A stretch of DNA of 64,000 nt from Bacteroidota bacterium (GCA_023394415.1 JAEXAR010000035.1:1-64000); one strand, 5' to 3'; counted from the first letter of the stretch, positions 22,541 to 31,577 are shown. Notes: a model not told the origin generated them from the sequence alone. Numbers and translations are program-made.

Positions 22541-22660
22541 AATGTAACAATTTAACAATTTAGCAATGTATCAGTTTACCAATACCTAATCTACTATTTA
22601 GCAAATTATTTACTGCTTTCACTTGTATTGTTACATTGTTATATTTTTATATTGTTACAT
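22541..22660. repeat. Octad array upstream of paaA
   Basis: Begins AATGTAAC, AATTTAAC, AATTTAGC, AATGTATC and ends TGTTACAT, TGTTATAT, TTTTATAT, TGTTACAT, all in 8-base register. The AATGTAAC units at the left are the reverse complements of GTTACATT at the right, about 90 bases away. The right end enters the coding end of the 104-aa gene. Confidence 0.8.
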
Positions 22661-22961
22661 TTTCCTTTAAGTAAATCCCAATTTGCCCGTTGATAAACTC
22701 ACCGGCAACAAAATTTACAGACTTATCACCAGATTTGATGGTATATTCCTTAAAATAATACACTTGTCCTTCGAAAGGACCTTTCACTTCCACTTTCCTA
22801 TCGGAACAGTGCCAATAGTGATTCCAGATATTAAGGCCTTCTACTTTGTGTTCCTTGTCTACTTCTATAAATGAGTTAAATTTCCAGTTGGTCATAATTT
22901 GAGAATTGGTTTTAATTTTTCCTAATTTAATTTTCATAGCAGGTGCTTTAGGAAACTTCAT
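22647..22961 (-). CDS. Hypothetical protein between paaE and paaA
   Basis: 104 aa as read from 22961. An internal Met at 22895 (MTNWKFNSFIEVDKEHKVEG) would give 82 aa and may be the true start, since conserved-looking sequence begins there. Features: IWNHYWHCSDRKVEVKGPFEG, aromatic-rich, and a C-terminal strand region NGQIGIYLKENVTI. Cytosolic, no motif I recognise. Its position inside an otherwise standard operon suggests a link with the epoxidase or its regulation, but that is inference only. Confidence 0.65.
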   Translation of the reverse strand: MKFPKAPAMKIKLGKIKTNSQIMTNWKFNSFIEVDKEHKVEGLNIWNHYWHCSDRKVEVKGPFEGQVYYFKEYTIKSGDKSVNFVAGEFINGQIGIYLKENVTI

Positions 22962-22987
22962 AGATTCTTAAAATCTATGAGGTTCTA

Positions 22988-24076
22988 TTAAACGTCATAA
23001 TTCAGCATCACAATATTAGTAGTTGGGTGACACTGGCAAGTCAGCACAAAACCTCTTTCTACTTCATCATCCGTTAACGCGAAGTTTTTTTCCATAAATA
23101 CCTCACCTTCCATCACCTGTGCTTTGCAAGTACAGCAAACACCACCTTTACAAGCAAATGGAACCGGGAGATTATCCTTCAGAGCTTTATCTAAAATACT
23201 CTCTTTCTTTGAATTGAGATGAATGGAATACTCATCATCATCAATGATTAAAGTTACAAAACTTTCTATATTCGGAATAGCCTTAAATTCTTCACTCATT
23301 TCCTTATTATCTTCATCGTCAGGAGCTGAATAGTACTCGTACATTACTTGGAGCGAAGGGACTTTTTGGTCTTTTTTAAGATAATCGGACACCTTTTTTA
23401 TCATATCTGAAGGTCCACAGATGAAAAAGGTGCTTTCCGGTACACTAATATCTGAGAAACGTTTAAAAAGTTGCTCAAGTTTGTCTGCGCAAATTCTTCC
23501 TTCAAACAGCTCGTCTTCAAAATGTTTTTCTCTGGAAAGAAGATATATGACCTTCAATCGTCCTGCAAACTTTTCGGCTAATGCATCAATCTCTTTTCTA
23601 AAAATAATATTCTCAAAAGATCGGTTGCTAAAAAACAAATAAGCGTTAGATTTTGGCTCTTGGTATAGCGCTTCTTTAATATTTGAAAGTACAGGCGAAA
23701 TGCCACTACCTGCAGCAAGACCTATATAAGTTTTCTCGTTAGTTGGATGATAATTGGTGTAAAAATGCCCTTGTGGTTCTAAAACTTCTAGTTCGTCACC
23801 TAAATTTACTTCATCATTTAAAAATTTGGAAACCCTTCCGTCATCCATTCTCTTCACCAGAATTTCAATATCTTGGTTCTCTTCACTTGGTGCATTTACA
23901 ATGGAATATGAACGGCGAAGATCTTCTCCTTCTACAATATGTCGTACATTAATATACTGCCCTTGCTTAAATTTGAAAGTATGCTTTAAGCTTTCGGGAA
24001 TTTCGAATGCGATGTTGATACAGTCGTTGGTTTCCTTACTTACTTTTGATGTTTTTAGTTTATGAAAATGCTGCAT
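22988..24076 (-). CDS. paaE: 1,2-phenylacetyl-CoA epoxidase reductase subunit PaaE
   Basis: 362 aa. FAD/NAD(P)-binding ferredoxin reductase domain first (RRSYSIVNAPS for FAD; AAGSGISPVLS and FICGPSDMI for the nucleotide), then a C-terminal plant-type [2Fe-2S] ferredoxin with C309, C314, C317 and C347. It transfers electrons from NADPH to the PaaA diiron centre. It is the first gene of the cluster on the minus strand. A -7 box (24112-24119) and a small palindrome lie just upstream. Confidence 0.95.
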   Translation of the reverse strand: MQHFHKLKTSKVSKETNDCINIAFEIPESLKHTFKFKQGQYINVRHIVEGEDLRRSYSIVNAPSEENQDIEILVKRMDDGRVSKFLNDEVNLGDELEVLEPQGHFYTNYHPTNEKTYIGLAAGSGISPVLSNIKEALYQEPKSNAYLFFSNRSFENIIFRKEIDALAEKFAGRLKVIYLLSREKHFEDELFEGRICADKLEQLFKRFSDISVPESTFFICGPSDMIKKVSDYLKKDQKVPSLQVMYEYYSAPDDEDNKEMSEEFKAIPNIESFVTLIIDDDEYSIHLNSKKESILDKALKDNLPVPFACKGGVCCTCKAQVMEGEVFMEKNFALTDDEVERGFVLTCQCHPTTNIVMLNYDV

Positions 24077-24092
24077 TTCTGATTGAAAAATT

Positions 24093-24105
24093 TCACAATG
24101 TGTGA
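24093..24105. promoter_or_regulatory. Candidate operator palindrome TCACAATGTGTGA
   Basis: TCACA and TGTGA form a perfect 5-bp inverted repeat around ATG, located between the paaE -7 box and the paaE start codon, where a repressor would block initiation or early elongation. No paa regulator gene is in the window to test the match. Confidence 0.4.
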
Positions 24106-24111
24106 TTTCAA

Positions 24112-24119
24112 CAAATATA
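24112..24119 (-). promoter_or_regulatory. Bacteroidetes -7 box for paaE (TATATTTG)
   Basis: The minus strand reads TATATTTG, an exact TAnnTTTG match, 36 bases before the paaE ATG. No convincing -33 TTG at the usual spacing. Confidence 0.5.
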
Positions 24120-24175
24120 AAGAAATTAAAAAGATTTAAAAACTATCTTTTTTATACTGAATAAAACACGTAAAA

Positions 24176-24232
24176 TCGGAAAAAATGACTTAAAAACCAA
24201 TTCATAAAACCTTAATTTCGGAAAAAATGACT
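24176..24232. promoter_or_regulatory. Two exact 15-base direct repeats TCGGAAAAAATGACT
   Basis: Identical copies at 24176-24190 and 24218-24232, 42 bases start to start (close to four helical turns), in the divergent paaE/clpB intergenic region. The spacing on one helical face suggests a pair of binding sites for an activator or repressor. Which of the two genes it serves is unknown. Confidence 0.55.
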
Positions 24233-24310
24233 GAATTATTAGGCTTTAAAACTAAAGTATGATTTTTGATAACAATGAAATAAATAAAATTAAAAATCCA
24301 CAATTATAAT

Positions 24311-26902
24311 ATGAACTTAAATCAATTTACCGTAAAATCACAGGAAGCCATACAAAAAGCGCAACAAATTGCGATGGAGTTTGGCAACCAGAGTATAGAA
24401 CCACAGCACCTTCTGGAAGGAATCTTCCAGACTGATGAGAATATTTCAAAATTCCTACTAAAAAAATCTGAAGCGGACGAAAATCTTGTTCGTACCCGTA
24501 ATCGAGAGAGCATTGAAACTCTACCTAAAGTGGAGGGTGGAAACATTTATTTAAGCCAAAGTGCTAATAAAGTCCTTTTGGAAGCTCCCAACATGGCTAA
24601 AAAAATGGGCGATGAATATGTGACCATCGAACATTTATGGCTGGCATTAATCGACGTTAATTCCCCGGTTTCCACAATGCTGAAAGATATGGGCGTTACC
24701 AAATCTCTTTTGGAGGGCGCCATTAAAGAACTTAGAAAAGGCTCGAAAGCAACCTCTGCAAGCTCGGAAGAAACGTATCAAAGTTTAAACAAATACGCGA
24801 AAAACTTCAACGAACTCGCAGCCGAAGGAAAACTGGATCCTGTCATTGGTCGAGACGAAGAAATCCGCCGTGTTTTACAAATTTTATCGAGAAGAACGAA
24901 AAACAATCCAATCCTCATCGGTGAACCCGGCGTTGGTAAAACTGCGATTGCAGAAGGAATTGCGCACCGTATTATTTCGGGCGACGTTCCTGAAAATCTG
25001 GCAGACAAAACGCTTTATTCTTTAGATATGGGTGCTTTAATTGCAGGGGCTAAATACAAAGGTGAGTTTGAAGAAAGACTAAAATCCGTTGTGAATGAAG
25101 TGATTAAATCGGACGGACAGATCATACTTTTCATCGACGAAATCCACACTTTGGTTGGAGCCGGTGGTGGTGAAGGCGCTATGGATGCTGCAAATATCCT
25201 TAAACCTGCGTTGGCAAGAGGGGAGTTGAGAGCAATTGGAGCGACGACTTTAAATGAATATCAAAAATATTTTGAAAAAGATAAAGCTTTAGAAAGACGC
25301 TTCCAGAAAGTAATGGTAGAAGAACCAGACACTGAATCGGCAATTTCTATCCTCCGTGGAATTAAAGATAAATACGAAGCGCACCACAAAGTAAGAATTA
25401 AAGATGAAGCGATAATTGCTGCTGTAGAACAATCACAAAGATATATTTCAGATCGTTTTTTACCGGATAAAGCGATTGATTTGATTGATGAAGCTTCTGC
25501 AAAATTGAGAATGGAAATCAATTCAAAACCAGAAGAATTGGATGTTCTAGATAGAAAACTTATGCAGATGGAAATTGAATTGGCAGCGATTTCAAGAGAG
25601 GGAAATCAAACAAAAATCGATCACTTGAAAGAAGATATCGCCAAAGTTACTGAACAGCGCAACGAAATCAACGCTAAGTGGTTGGGCGAAAAACAAAAAT
25701 CGGAAGATTTAACCCACATTAAAAAAGAAATTGAATCACTGAAACTGGAAGCTGAACGCGCATCTAGAATAGGAGATTATGCTAAAGTCGCAGAAATACA
25801 GTACGGAAAACTTCGTGAAAAAGAGGAAGAACTGAAAACGCTGGAACTTGAGATGCAGAACCACCAAAACGAACTCATAAAAGAGGAAGTAACTGCGGAA
25901 AACATCTCTGAAGTGATTTCAAAATGGACCGGAATTCCAGTGACGAAACTATTACAATCTGAAAGAGAAAAATTGCTGCATTTGGAAGAAGAACTTCACA
26001 AACGTGTTGTTGGTCAGGAAGAAGCGATTACCGCAGTTGCAGACGCAATTCGCAGAAACCGAGCCGGCCTGAACGATGAGAAAAAACCTATCGGAAGTTT
26101 CTTGTTTTTGGGTTCAACTGGCGTTGGAAAAACCGAATTAGCAAAGGCTTTAGCAGAATTCTTGTTTGATGATGAAAATAATATGACCAGAATCGATATG
26201 AGCGAATATCAGGAAAGACATTCGGTTTCACGTTTGGTAGGAGCGCCTCCAGGATATGTTGGTTATGATGAAGGTGGACAATTAACGGAAGCAGTTCGCA
26301 GAAGACCTTATTCTGTAGTGCTTTTAGATGAAATTGAAAAAGCGCATCCTGATGTATTCAATACTTTGTTACAGGTTTTGGATGATGGTAGATTGACGGA
26401 TAATAAAGGTCGTGTCGTGAATTTCAAAAATTCAATCATCATTATGACATCAAATTTAGGTTCGCATATCATTCAGGAAAATTTTGAAGGTTTGACAGAA
26501 GAAAATCATTTGGAAGTTATTGAAAAGACCAAAGAAGAAGTTTTCGGATTGTTGAAACAAACTTTAAGACCGGAATTTCTGAACAGAATTGATGAAATCG
26601 TGCTTTTCCAACCTTTAAACAAAAAAGAAATTGGAAAAATCGTTCAATATCAGTTACGTGCCTTCAATAAAATGCTTGAGAAAAAAGGCATCATTATGAC
26701 CGCAACTGAAGATGCCTTAAACTACATTACTCAAAAAGGTTATGATCCGGCTTTTGGTGCAAGACCATTGAAGAGAGTATTGCAGCAGGAAGTTTTAAAT
26801 AAATTATCGAAAGAAATTCTCGCCGGGAACATTGAAGATCATCAAAGAATTACATTAGATTATTTTGATGAAAGCGGATTGGTTTTCAGACCAACGGAGT
26901 AA
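24311..26902 (+). CDS. clpB: ATP-dependent chaperone ClpB
   Basis: 863 aa, standard length. Double Clp-N domain (residues ~1-145), NBD1 with GEPGVGKT, coiled-coil middle domain (~410-525, Glu/Lys/Leu-rich), NBD2 with GSTGVGKT and GAPPGYVGYDEGG pore loop, and C-terminal GARPLKRVLQ. The disaggregase works with DnaK to resolve protein aggregates. The middle domain separates it from ClpA/ClpC; no IGF/L loop for ClpP docking is seen. Divergent from paaE. A strong terminator follows at 26978. Confidence 0.97.
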   Translation: MNLNQFTVKSQEAIQKAQQIAMEFGNQSIEPQHLLEGIFQTDENISKFLLKKSEADENLVRTRNRESIETLPKVEGGNIYLSQSANKVLLEAPNMAKKMGDEYVTIEHLWLALIDVNSPVSTMLKDMGVTKSLLEGAIKELRKGSKATSASSEETYQSLNKYAKNFNELAAEGKLDPVIGRDEEIRRVLQILSRRTKNNPILIGEPGVGKTAIAEGIAHRIISGDVPENLADKTLYSLDMGALIAGAKYKGEFEERLKSVVNEVIKSDGQIILFIDEIHTLVGAGGGEGAMDAANILKPALARGELRAIGATTLNEYQKYFEKDKALERRFQKVMVEEPDTESAISILRGIKDKYEAHHKVRIKDEAIIAAVEQSQRYISDRFLPDKAIDLIDEASAKLRMEINSKPEELDVLDRKLMQMEIELAAISREGNQTKIDHLKEDIAKVTEQRNEINAKWLGEKQKSEDLTHIKKEIESLKLEAERASRIGDYAKVAEIQYGKLREKEEELKTLELEMQNHQNELIKEEVTAENISEVISKWTGIPVTKLLQSEREKLLHLEEELHKRVVGQEEAITAVADAIRRNRAGLNDEKKPIGSFLFLGSTGVGKTELAKALAEFLFDDENNMTRIDMSEYQERHSVSRLVGAPPGYVGYDEGGQLTEAVRRRPYSVVLLDEIEKAHPDVFNTLLQVLDDGRLTDNKGRVVNFKNSIIIMTSNLGSHIIQENFEGLTEENHLEVIEKTKEEVFGLLKQTLRPEFLNRIDEIVLFQPLNKKEIGKIVQYQLRAFNKMLEKKGIIMTATEDALNYITQKGYDPAFGARPLKRVLQQEVLNKLSKEILAGNIEDHQRITLDYFDESGLVFRPTE

Positions 26903-26977
26903 AATTTTTTTTAACAAAATAAAAGACAAGAATTAACTTTAAAGAGTAGAATTTTTTTTCATCATTTGTGTTTTTAG

Positions 26978-27006
26978 GTCGCCTCATTAGAGGCGGCTTT
27001 TTTAAT
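26978..27006 (+). terminator. Terminator downstream of clpB
   Basis: CGCCTC (26980-26985) and GAGGCG (26990-26995) form a perfect GC-rich stem with an ATTA loop, extended by G-C and followed by CTTTTTT. It is about 75 bases after the clpB stop. Confidence 0.9.
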
Positions 27007-27070
27007 TTCAATTGTTATCAACTTTTTCTCATAAAGCAGATGTGAAATTTTTCCAGAAAATTATTAGCGC

Positions 27071-27127
27071 TTATCAATTTAATAATTTATCAATAAAATA
27101 TAAATTTATTTATATATAAATTGATAA
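27071..27127. repeat. AT-rich inverted repeat in the 26903-27347 gap
   Basis: TTATCAATTTA (27071-27081) and TAAATTGATAA (27117-27127) are perfect 11-base arms around a 35-base AT-only spacer. The 445-base gap between clpB and the M43 gene otherwise holds the clpB terminator, very AT-rich sequence and a candidate promoter at 27284; I see no gene in it. Confidence 0.55.
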
Positions 27128-27283
27128 TAAACAGTCATATTAACATAAAATCCATATTTAAAATAGCATTTAAAATTAAAAATAATTTACAACTTCAAGT
27201 ATTATAATAAGATATTATCATTTATTAGACGCAATAATTAACTATTCAATATTAATTTTTTAAAAAAATTTTAAAAAAAACTA

Positions 27284-27314
27284 TTGCACATTAATTTCCA
27301 ACTTTATAAGTTCG
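27284..27314 (+). promoter_or_regulatory. Candidate promoter of the M43 protease gene
   Basis: TTG (27284-27286) and TAAGTTCG (27307-27314, one mismatch to TAnnTTTG) are separated by 20 bases, the spacing expected for the Bacteroidetes -33/-7 promoter. Transcription would start ~25 bases before the ATG at 27348. Confidence 0.5.
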
Positions 27315-27347
27315 TCCCCATTAAACTTTTAAATCCTTTAATCAATT

Positions 27348-28331
27348 ATGAAAAAAATTCTTTTTGGGGCATTTGCCTTGGCTATGGTTACTGCTTGTAC
27401 AACTGATAATGCTGCAACAGAAACACTGGATCAAGATTTTCAAACTTCAGTTTCTGTTGATAAGAGACTTTGTCCGTCAGAAGAAATCAGAAATGAAATG
27501 TTGGCAAGCGATCCTTCAGCAAGAGCAAGAGTTGCAGATATTGAAGATAAAACTGCAAGATTTATCCAAGACAGAGCTTTAGGAAGAGTTTTAGCTGATG
27601 GTACAGTTGAAATTCCTGTAGTTGTAAACGTTCTTTACAGAACAACTGCTGAAAATATATCTGATGCACAAATCCAGTCTCAAATTGATGTTTTAAACGC
27701 AGATTACTCCGGAACTAATGCTGACGCTTCTAAAATTCCTGCTGAATTTAAGACAATAGCAGCTGGTAACACGGGTATTAAGTTCCGTTTAGTAAAAACA
27801 GTTAGAAAATCTACAAAAACCAGATCTTGGAGAACTAATGATGCTATGAAGACAGCATCAAAAGGTGGTATTGATGCTACAGATCCAACACAATACCTAA
27901 ATATGTGGGTTGTTGGTGATATGGGAAGCATCTTAGGTTATGCTACATTCCCTGAATCTGCAGGTCTTTGGAATGACGGTGTTGTAATGGCTAAAAATTA
28001 TTTCGGAAAAACTTCTGCTGCTCCTTATAATTTAGGAAGAACTACAACTCACGAAGTTGGTCACTACCTTAACCTTCGTCACATTTGGGGTGATGGAACT
28101 TGTGCAACTGACTATGTGGATGATACCCCTACACAACAAGATAAAAACTTTGGTGTACCGTCTTATCCTCAATATGATGTATGTGGTGGTGTTTCTAGAT
28201 CAATTATGTTTATGAACTATATGGATTATGTGGATGATGCAGCGATGTATATGTTCTCTGCAGGACAAAAATCTAGAATGCAGGCTATCGTTGCTTCTAA
28301 CGGTGTTAGAGCAGGACTTCGCAATCTTTAA
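27348..28331 (+). CDS. Lipoprotein zinc metalloprotease, M43 (pappalysin-like)
   Basis: 327 aa. Lipobox VTAC with Cys17. The zinc motif HEVGHYLNLRH begins at residue 235 (H235, E236, H239, H245), followed by GDGTC, and a Met-turn FMNYMDYVDD downstream, matching M43 cytophagalysin/pappalysin-type peptidases. A propeptide-like region spans ~20-90. The secreted enzyme probably degrades extracellular protein. It ends at NGVRAGLRNL with no T9SS tail, so it stays lipid-anchored. Stands alone between a candidate promoter and a bidirectional terminator. Confidence 0.9.
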   Translation: MKKILFGAFALAMVTACTTDNAATETLDQDFQTSVSVDKRLCPSEEIRNEMLASDPSARARVADIEDKTARFIQDRALGRVLADGTVEIPVVVNVLYRTTAENISDAQIQSQIDVLNADYSGTNADASKIPAEFKTIAAGNTGIKFRLVKTVRKSTKTRSWRTNDAMKTASKGGIDATDPTQYLNMWVVGDMGSILGYATFPESAGLWNDGVVMAKNYFGKTSAAPYNLGRTTTHEVGHYLNLRHIWGDGTCATDYVDDTPTQQDKNFGVPSYPQYDVCGGVSRSIMFMNYMDYVDDAAMYMFSAGQKSRMQAIVASNGVRAGLRNL

Positions 28332-28356
28332 GATTCATTTTTACTTTTTATAAAAG

Positions 28357-28389
28357 AATCCCGTACTATTATTTGTACGGGATTTTTAT
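28357..28389. terminator. Bidirectional terminator
   Basis: AATCCCGTAC (28357-28366) and GTACGGGATT (28375-28384) form a perfect 10-bp stem, with T-rich sequence on the plus side and A-rich upstream. It serves the M43 gene. The hairpin overlaps the last codons and stop of the convergent nuclease-fold gene. Confidence 0.85.
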
Positions 28390-29223
28390 TTTATTGCTAA
28401 AAGAAATTTCTACCATTATTGGAAAATGATCTGAAGGAAAAAGAAAGTTATCTCGTCTGTCATTGATGGTTCTGTAATTTAAAACTTCAAAATTTTTTAC
28501 AAAAATATAATCAATACGGTTTTCCGGTTGTTTGCTGGTATCAAATCCGGTGAAGGTTCCCTTAGAACCGTAGGGTTTTGTCTTAGAATGATAGTATGAA
28601 TCATTTAGGTTTGCAGAAAGCATCTTGATAGGTTCAGAATCTTCAGTAAGATTGAAATCACCCATTAAAACCACAGGAAAGTTCCACGGATTAAGCTGTT
28701 TTATCTTCTTCAAAATTAAATTCACAGAGTTTTTTCTGGCTTCATTTCCTACATGATCAAAATGCACATTGAAAGCCCAAATTTTCTTTCCGCCATTTTT
28801 AGTTGAGAGTAAAGCATAGGTACAGATTCTGTTATAAGCTGCATCCCAACCTTTGGATGGTTTTTCCGGTGTTTCAGACAACCAGAATGTTCCTGATTTC
28901 AAAACTGAAAATTTCTCTATATTATAAAATATTGCTGAATATTCTCCTTGGTTTGCGCCATCATCCCTTCCCACACCAACATAATTATAGTCTTTAAGCC
29001 CATCTTTCAGATCAGCCATTTGTTGAGGTACCGCCTCTTGAACTCCAAAAAAATCAGGGTGATAATAATTCAGCATTTGCAATGCTTCTTGTTTCCTATT
29101 TCCCCAAGAATTTTCACCATCAGATTCCAAAGATAGACGGATATTATAAGTCATTACTTTGAGGTTTTGGGCAAAAAACAAATTACTCAAAAAAAGAATT
29201 GTCGATAAAAGTACAGTTTTCAT
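28369..29223 (-). CDS. Secreted endonuclease/exonuclease/phosphatase family protein
   Basis: 284 aa. Signal peptide (residues 1-18, LFFAQ). EEP fold: LKVMTYNIRL at the first strand, the catalytic Glu in FFGVQEA, DGANQGEYSAIFY, HFDHVGNEAR, VVLMGDFNLTEDSEP and the terminal SDHFPIMVE. All of the metal- and phosphate-handling residues expected are present. Substrates of this family include DNA, inositol phosphates and sphingomyelin; I cannot choose. Its 3' end is embedded in the terminator at 28357. Confidence 0.9.
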   Translation of the reverse strand: MKTVLLSTILFLSNLFFAQNLKVMTYNIRLSLESDGENSWGNRKQEALQMLNYYHPDFFGVQEAVPQQMADLKDGLKDYNYVGVGRDDGANQGEYSAIFYNIEKFSVLKSGTFWLSETPEKPSKGWDAAYNRICTYALLSTKNGGKKIWAFNVHFDHVGNEARKNSVNLILKKIKQLNPWNFPVVLMGDFNLTEDSEPIKMLSANLNDSYYHSKTKPYGSKGTFTGFDTSKQPENRIDYIFVKNFEVLNYRTINDRRDNFLFPSDHFPIMVEISFSNKIKIPYK

Positions 29224-29254
29224 TCTTAAATTACTTAAAAATCATTTAAAATTA

Positions 29255-29283
29255 AAAAACTTCCCTTGTAAAGAGAAGTTTTT
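29255..29283 (-). terminator. Terminator downstream of fabV
   Basis: AAAAACTTC (29255-29263) and GAAGTTTTT (29275-29283) form a perfect 9-bp stem on either strand. It is placed 24 bases after the fabV stop, with T-rich sequence after it on the minus strand. Confidence 0.7.
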
Positions 29284-29306
29284 ATAAATATATTTTTTTG
29301 AACAGA

Positions 29307-30509
29307 CTATTCCTCGATGCTAGGAACTTTCACATTCTCGTTGGTATCCTTATCATAATCTACCCCATCAATTTCAAAACCGAAAAGATTGAAAAAATCT
29401 CGTCTATAACCTTCAATATCACTTATTTCAGATAAATTTTCAGTAGTTACGTTATTCCAATTTTTAGCTACTTCAGCCTGAATGTCTTCTGACATTTCCC
29501 AATCATCAATACGGATTCTTCCTTTTTCGTCCAAAGGAACGTTTCCGTCCGCTGTGTATAGTCTTTCTGCAAAAAGTCTCTGCATTTGTTCTATAGTTCC
29601 TTCGTGCCTACCTTTTTCTTTCATCACTTTAAATAAAAGCGAAATATAAAGAGGAACCACCGGAATTGCTGAACTGGACTGTGTTACTAAAGCTTTATTA
29701 ACTGAAACATAAGATTTTCCGTGAAGGTTTTTCAACATTTCATCTATTTGATCAACAGTTGCCTCCAAATCATTTTTGGCTTGACCAATCGTTCCGTTTC
29801 TGTAAATAGGAAACGTAAGTTCCGGACCTATATAAGAATATGCTACAGTTTTTACTCCTTCAGCGAGAACACCTGCATTTTTAAGATCTTCCATCCAGAA
29901 TTTCCAATCTTCACCTCCCATTACTGCAACTGTATTACTAATGTCTTCATCATTCTCAACCGGTGCAATTGTAATATCAGTAACAACTCCCGTATGAAAG
30001 TCTACAGTTTTATTGGTAAAAGCTTCGCCAATTGGTTTCAAAACAGAAGCATAAGCTGTTCCCGTTTTTGGATGTGTTCTTCTTGGTGAAGCCAAACTGT
30101 ACACCACCAAATCAACCTGACCTAAATCTTGTTTGATTAAATCGATTGTCTGTTGTTTAACTTCATCAGAAAAGGCATCCCCATTGATGCTTTTGGCATA
30201 TAGTCCTGCTTTGTGCGCCTCCTGTTCAAATGCTGCTGAATTATACCAACCTGCAGTTCCCAATTTTCCTTCTGAGGATGGTTTTTCGAAGAAAACCCCA
30301 ATGGTTGCTGCATCTGAGCCAAATGCTGCTGCAATTCTGGAAGCAATTCCAAAACCGGTAGAAGCACCTATCACCAAAACTTTTTTAGGTCCGTTAGCAA
30401 TTTTACCTTTTGATTTTACATATTCTATTTGGTTTTTAACGGTTTGCAAAGCACCTTCCGGATGCGCCGTTAAACATATAAATCCTCTTGTTCTTGGTTG
30501 AATAATCAT
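29307..30509 (-). CDS. fabV: Enoyl-ACP reductase FabV
   Basis: 400 aa, standard length. Starts MIIQPRTRGFICLTAHPEG, the conserved FabV N-terminus. KKVLVIGASTGFGIASRIAA is the NAD(H) site and the Y-x8-K active-site pair is YRNGTIGQAK near residue 235. It performs the last step of fatty-acid elongation; FabV-type enzymes are generally insensitive to triclosan. A single-gene unit by its flanking structures. The next gene upstream is a dienoyl-CoA reductase, also in fatty-acid metabolism. Confidence 0.96.
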   Translation of the reverse strand: MIIQPRTRGFICLTAHPEGALQTVKNQIEYVKSKGKIANGPKKVLVIGASTGFGIASRIAAAFGSDAATIGVFFEKPSSEGKLGTAGWYNSAAFEQEAHKAGLYAKSINGDAFSDEVKQQTIDLIKQDLGQVDLVVYSLASPRRTHPKTGTAYASVLKPIGEAFTNKTVDFHTGVVTDITIAPVENDEDISNTVAVMGGEDWKFWMEDLKNAGVLAEGVKTVAYSYIGPELTFPIYRNGTIGQAKNDLEATVDQIDEMLKNLHGKSYVSVNKALVTQSSSAIPVVPLYISLLFKVMKEKGRHEGTIEQMQRLFAERLYTADGNVPLDEKGRIRIDDWEMSEDIQAEVAKNWNNVTTENLSEISDIEGYRRDFFNLFGFEIDGVDYDKDTNENVKVPSIEE

Positions 30510-30579
30510 TGTTCAGTATTATTTAAAGCATTGCAAAATTAAGGAAATTTTATGGTGAAATCAAAGCAATATGATGAAG

Positions 30580-30600
30580 GGCGCGAGCGCAGCGAGCGTC
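30580..30600. repeat. GC-rich island with GCGAGCGCAGCGAGCG
   Basis: About 21 bases of nearly pure G/C with the phrase GCGCGAGCGCAGCGAGCG in an otherwise very AT-rich gap (30510-30685). It contains GCGAGCG twice. No clear hairpin partner nearby. Possibly the remnant of a dispersed element; single copy in this window. Confidence 0.45.
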
Positions 30601-30685
30601 AATAAAACTATTGTTATCAAAAATGTTACGTTGAAGCGCAGTTGATATTGAGCCTTTAAAAGCAAATCGCCCTAAGTTTTTAAAA

Positions 30686-31564
30686 TCAATTTGATTTTTT
30701 AGCCTTAATCATTTGTTCCAGCATATCCCACATTTCTTGCGGAATCTGTTCCAACATATTGAATTCTCCTGCTCCTTGCAACCATTCACCACCATCAATA
30801 GTTACCACTTCCCCATTCATATAAGCCGAATAATCGGACACCAAATACGCAGCAAGATTAGCTAGTTCTTGATGTTCTCCTACTCTACGCAAAGGAACTT
30901 TTTTTCGCATATCGAATTTTTCTGCTAAATCTCCCGGCAACAATCTTTCCCAAGCTCCTTTTGTTGGGAATGGACCCGGCGCAATAGCATTGAAACGAAT
31001 GTTATATTTTGCCCATTCTACAGCCAAACTTCTGGTCATGGCCAAAACTCCAGCTTTTGCACATGCAGACGGTACTACATAAGCAGAACCTGTCCAAGCA
31101 TAAGTGGTAACAATATTTAAAACCGTTCCCGGAATTTTATTTTCGATCCAATATTTACCAATGGAAAGTGTACAGTTTTTGGTACCCTTCAGAACGATAT
31201 CCAAAATAGAATCGAAGGCAGAATGCGTAAGCCTTTCTGTTGGTGCAATAAAGTTTCCTGCCGCATTATTAAGCAAAATATCAATCTGTCCAAATTCTTT
31301 GACGGCTGCATCTTTCATTGCTTCTACCTCATCCCAATTGCGAACATCGCAAGCAACGGCAAGTACTTTCCCTCCCGTTTCTTCTTCCAATTCTTTAGCC
31401 GTATTTTGCAGTTTTTCAAGATTTCTTGAGGTGATAACGACTTTAGCACCAAGTTGCAGAAAATATTTGGTCATGGCTTTTCCAAGTCCGCTTCCACCAC
31501 CGGTAACAATGGCAACTTTATCTTTCAGTGCGTCTTCACGCAACATTCCTTCGGTATACTTCAT
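30686..31564 (-). CDS. SDR oxidoreductase, 2,4-dienoyl-CoA reductase (DECR1-like)
   Basis: 292 aa. NAD(P) motif TGGGSGLGKAM near residue 21, NNAAGNF, and the active-site region TTYAWTGSAYVVPSACAKAG. In place of the usual Y-x3-K, the Tyr is in TTYA and the Lys in SACAKAG, the arrangement of mammalian DECR1, so the assignment to 2,4-dienoyl-CoA reduction is good. It helps degrade unsaturated fatty acids. Upstream of fabV on the same strand, with a 176-base gap. The start at 31564 follows a heptad array. Confidence 0.88.
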   Translation of the reverse strand: MKYTEGMLREDALKDKVAIVTGGGSGLGKAMTKYFLQLGAKVVITSRNLEKLQNTAKELEEETGGKVLAVACDVRNWDEVEAMKDAAVKEFGQIDILLNNAAGNFIAPTERLTHSAFDSILDIVLKGTKNCTLSIGKYWIENKIPGTVLNIVTTYAWTGSAYVVPSACAKAGVLAMTRSLAVEWAKYNIRFNAIAPGPFPTKGAWERLLPGDLAEKFDMRKKVPLRRVGEHQELANLAAYLVSDYSAYMNGEVVTIDGGEWLQGAGEFNMLEQIPQEMWDMLEQMIKAKKSN

Positions 31565-31577
31565 ATTATGGTTTTAA

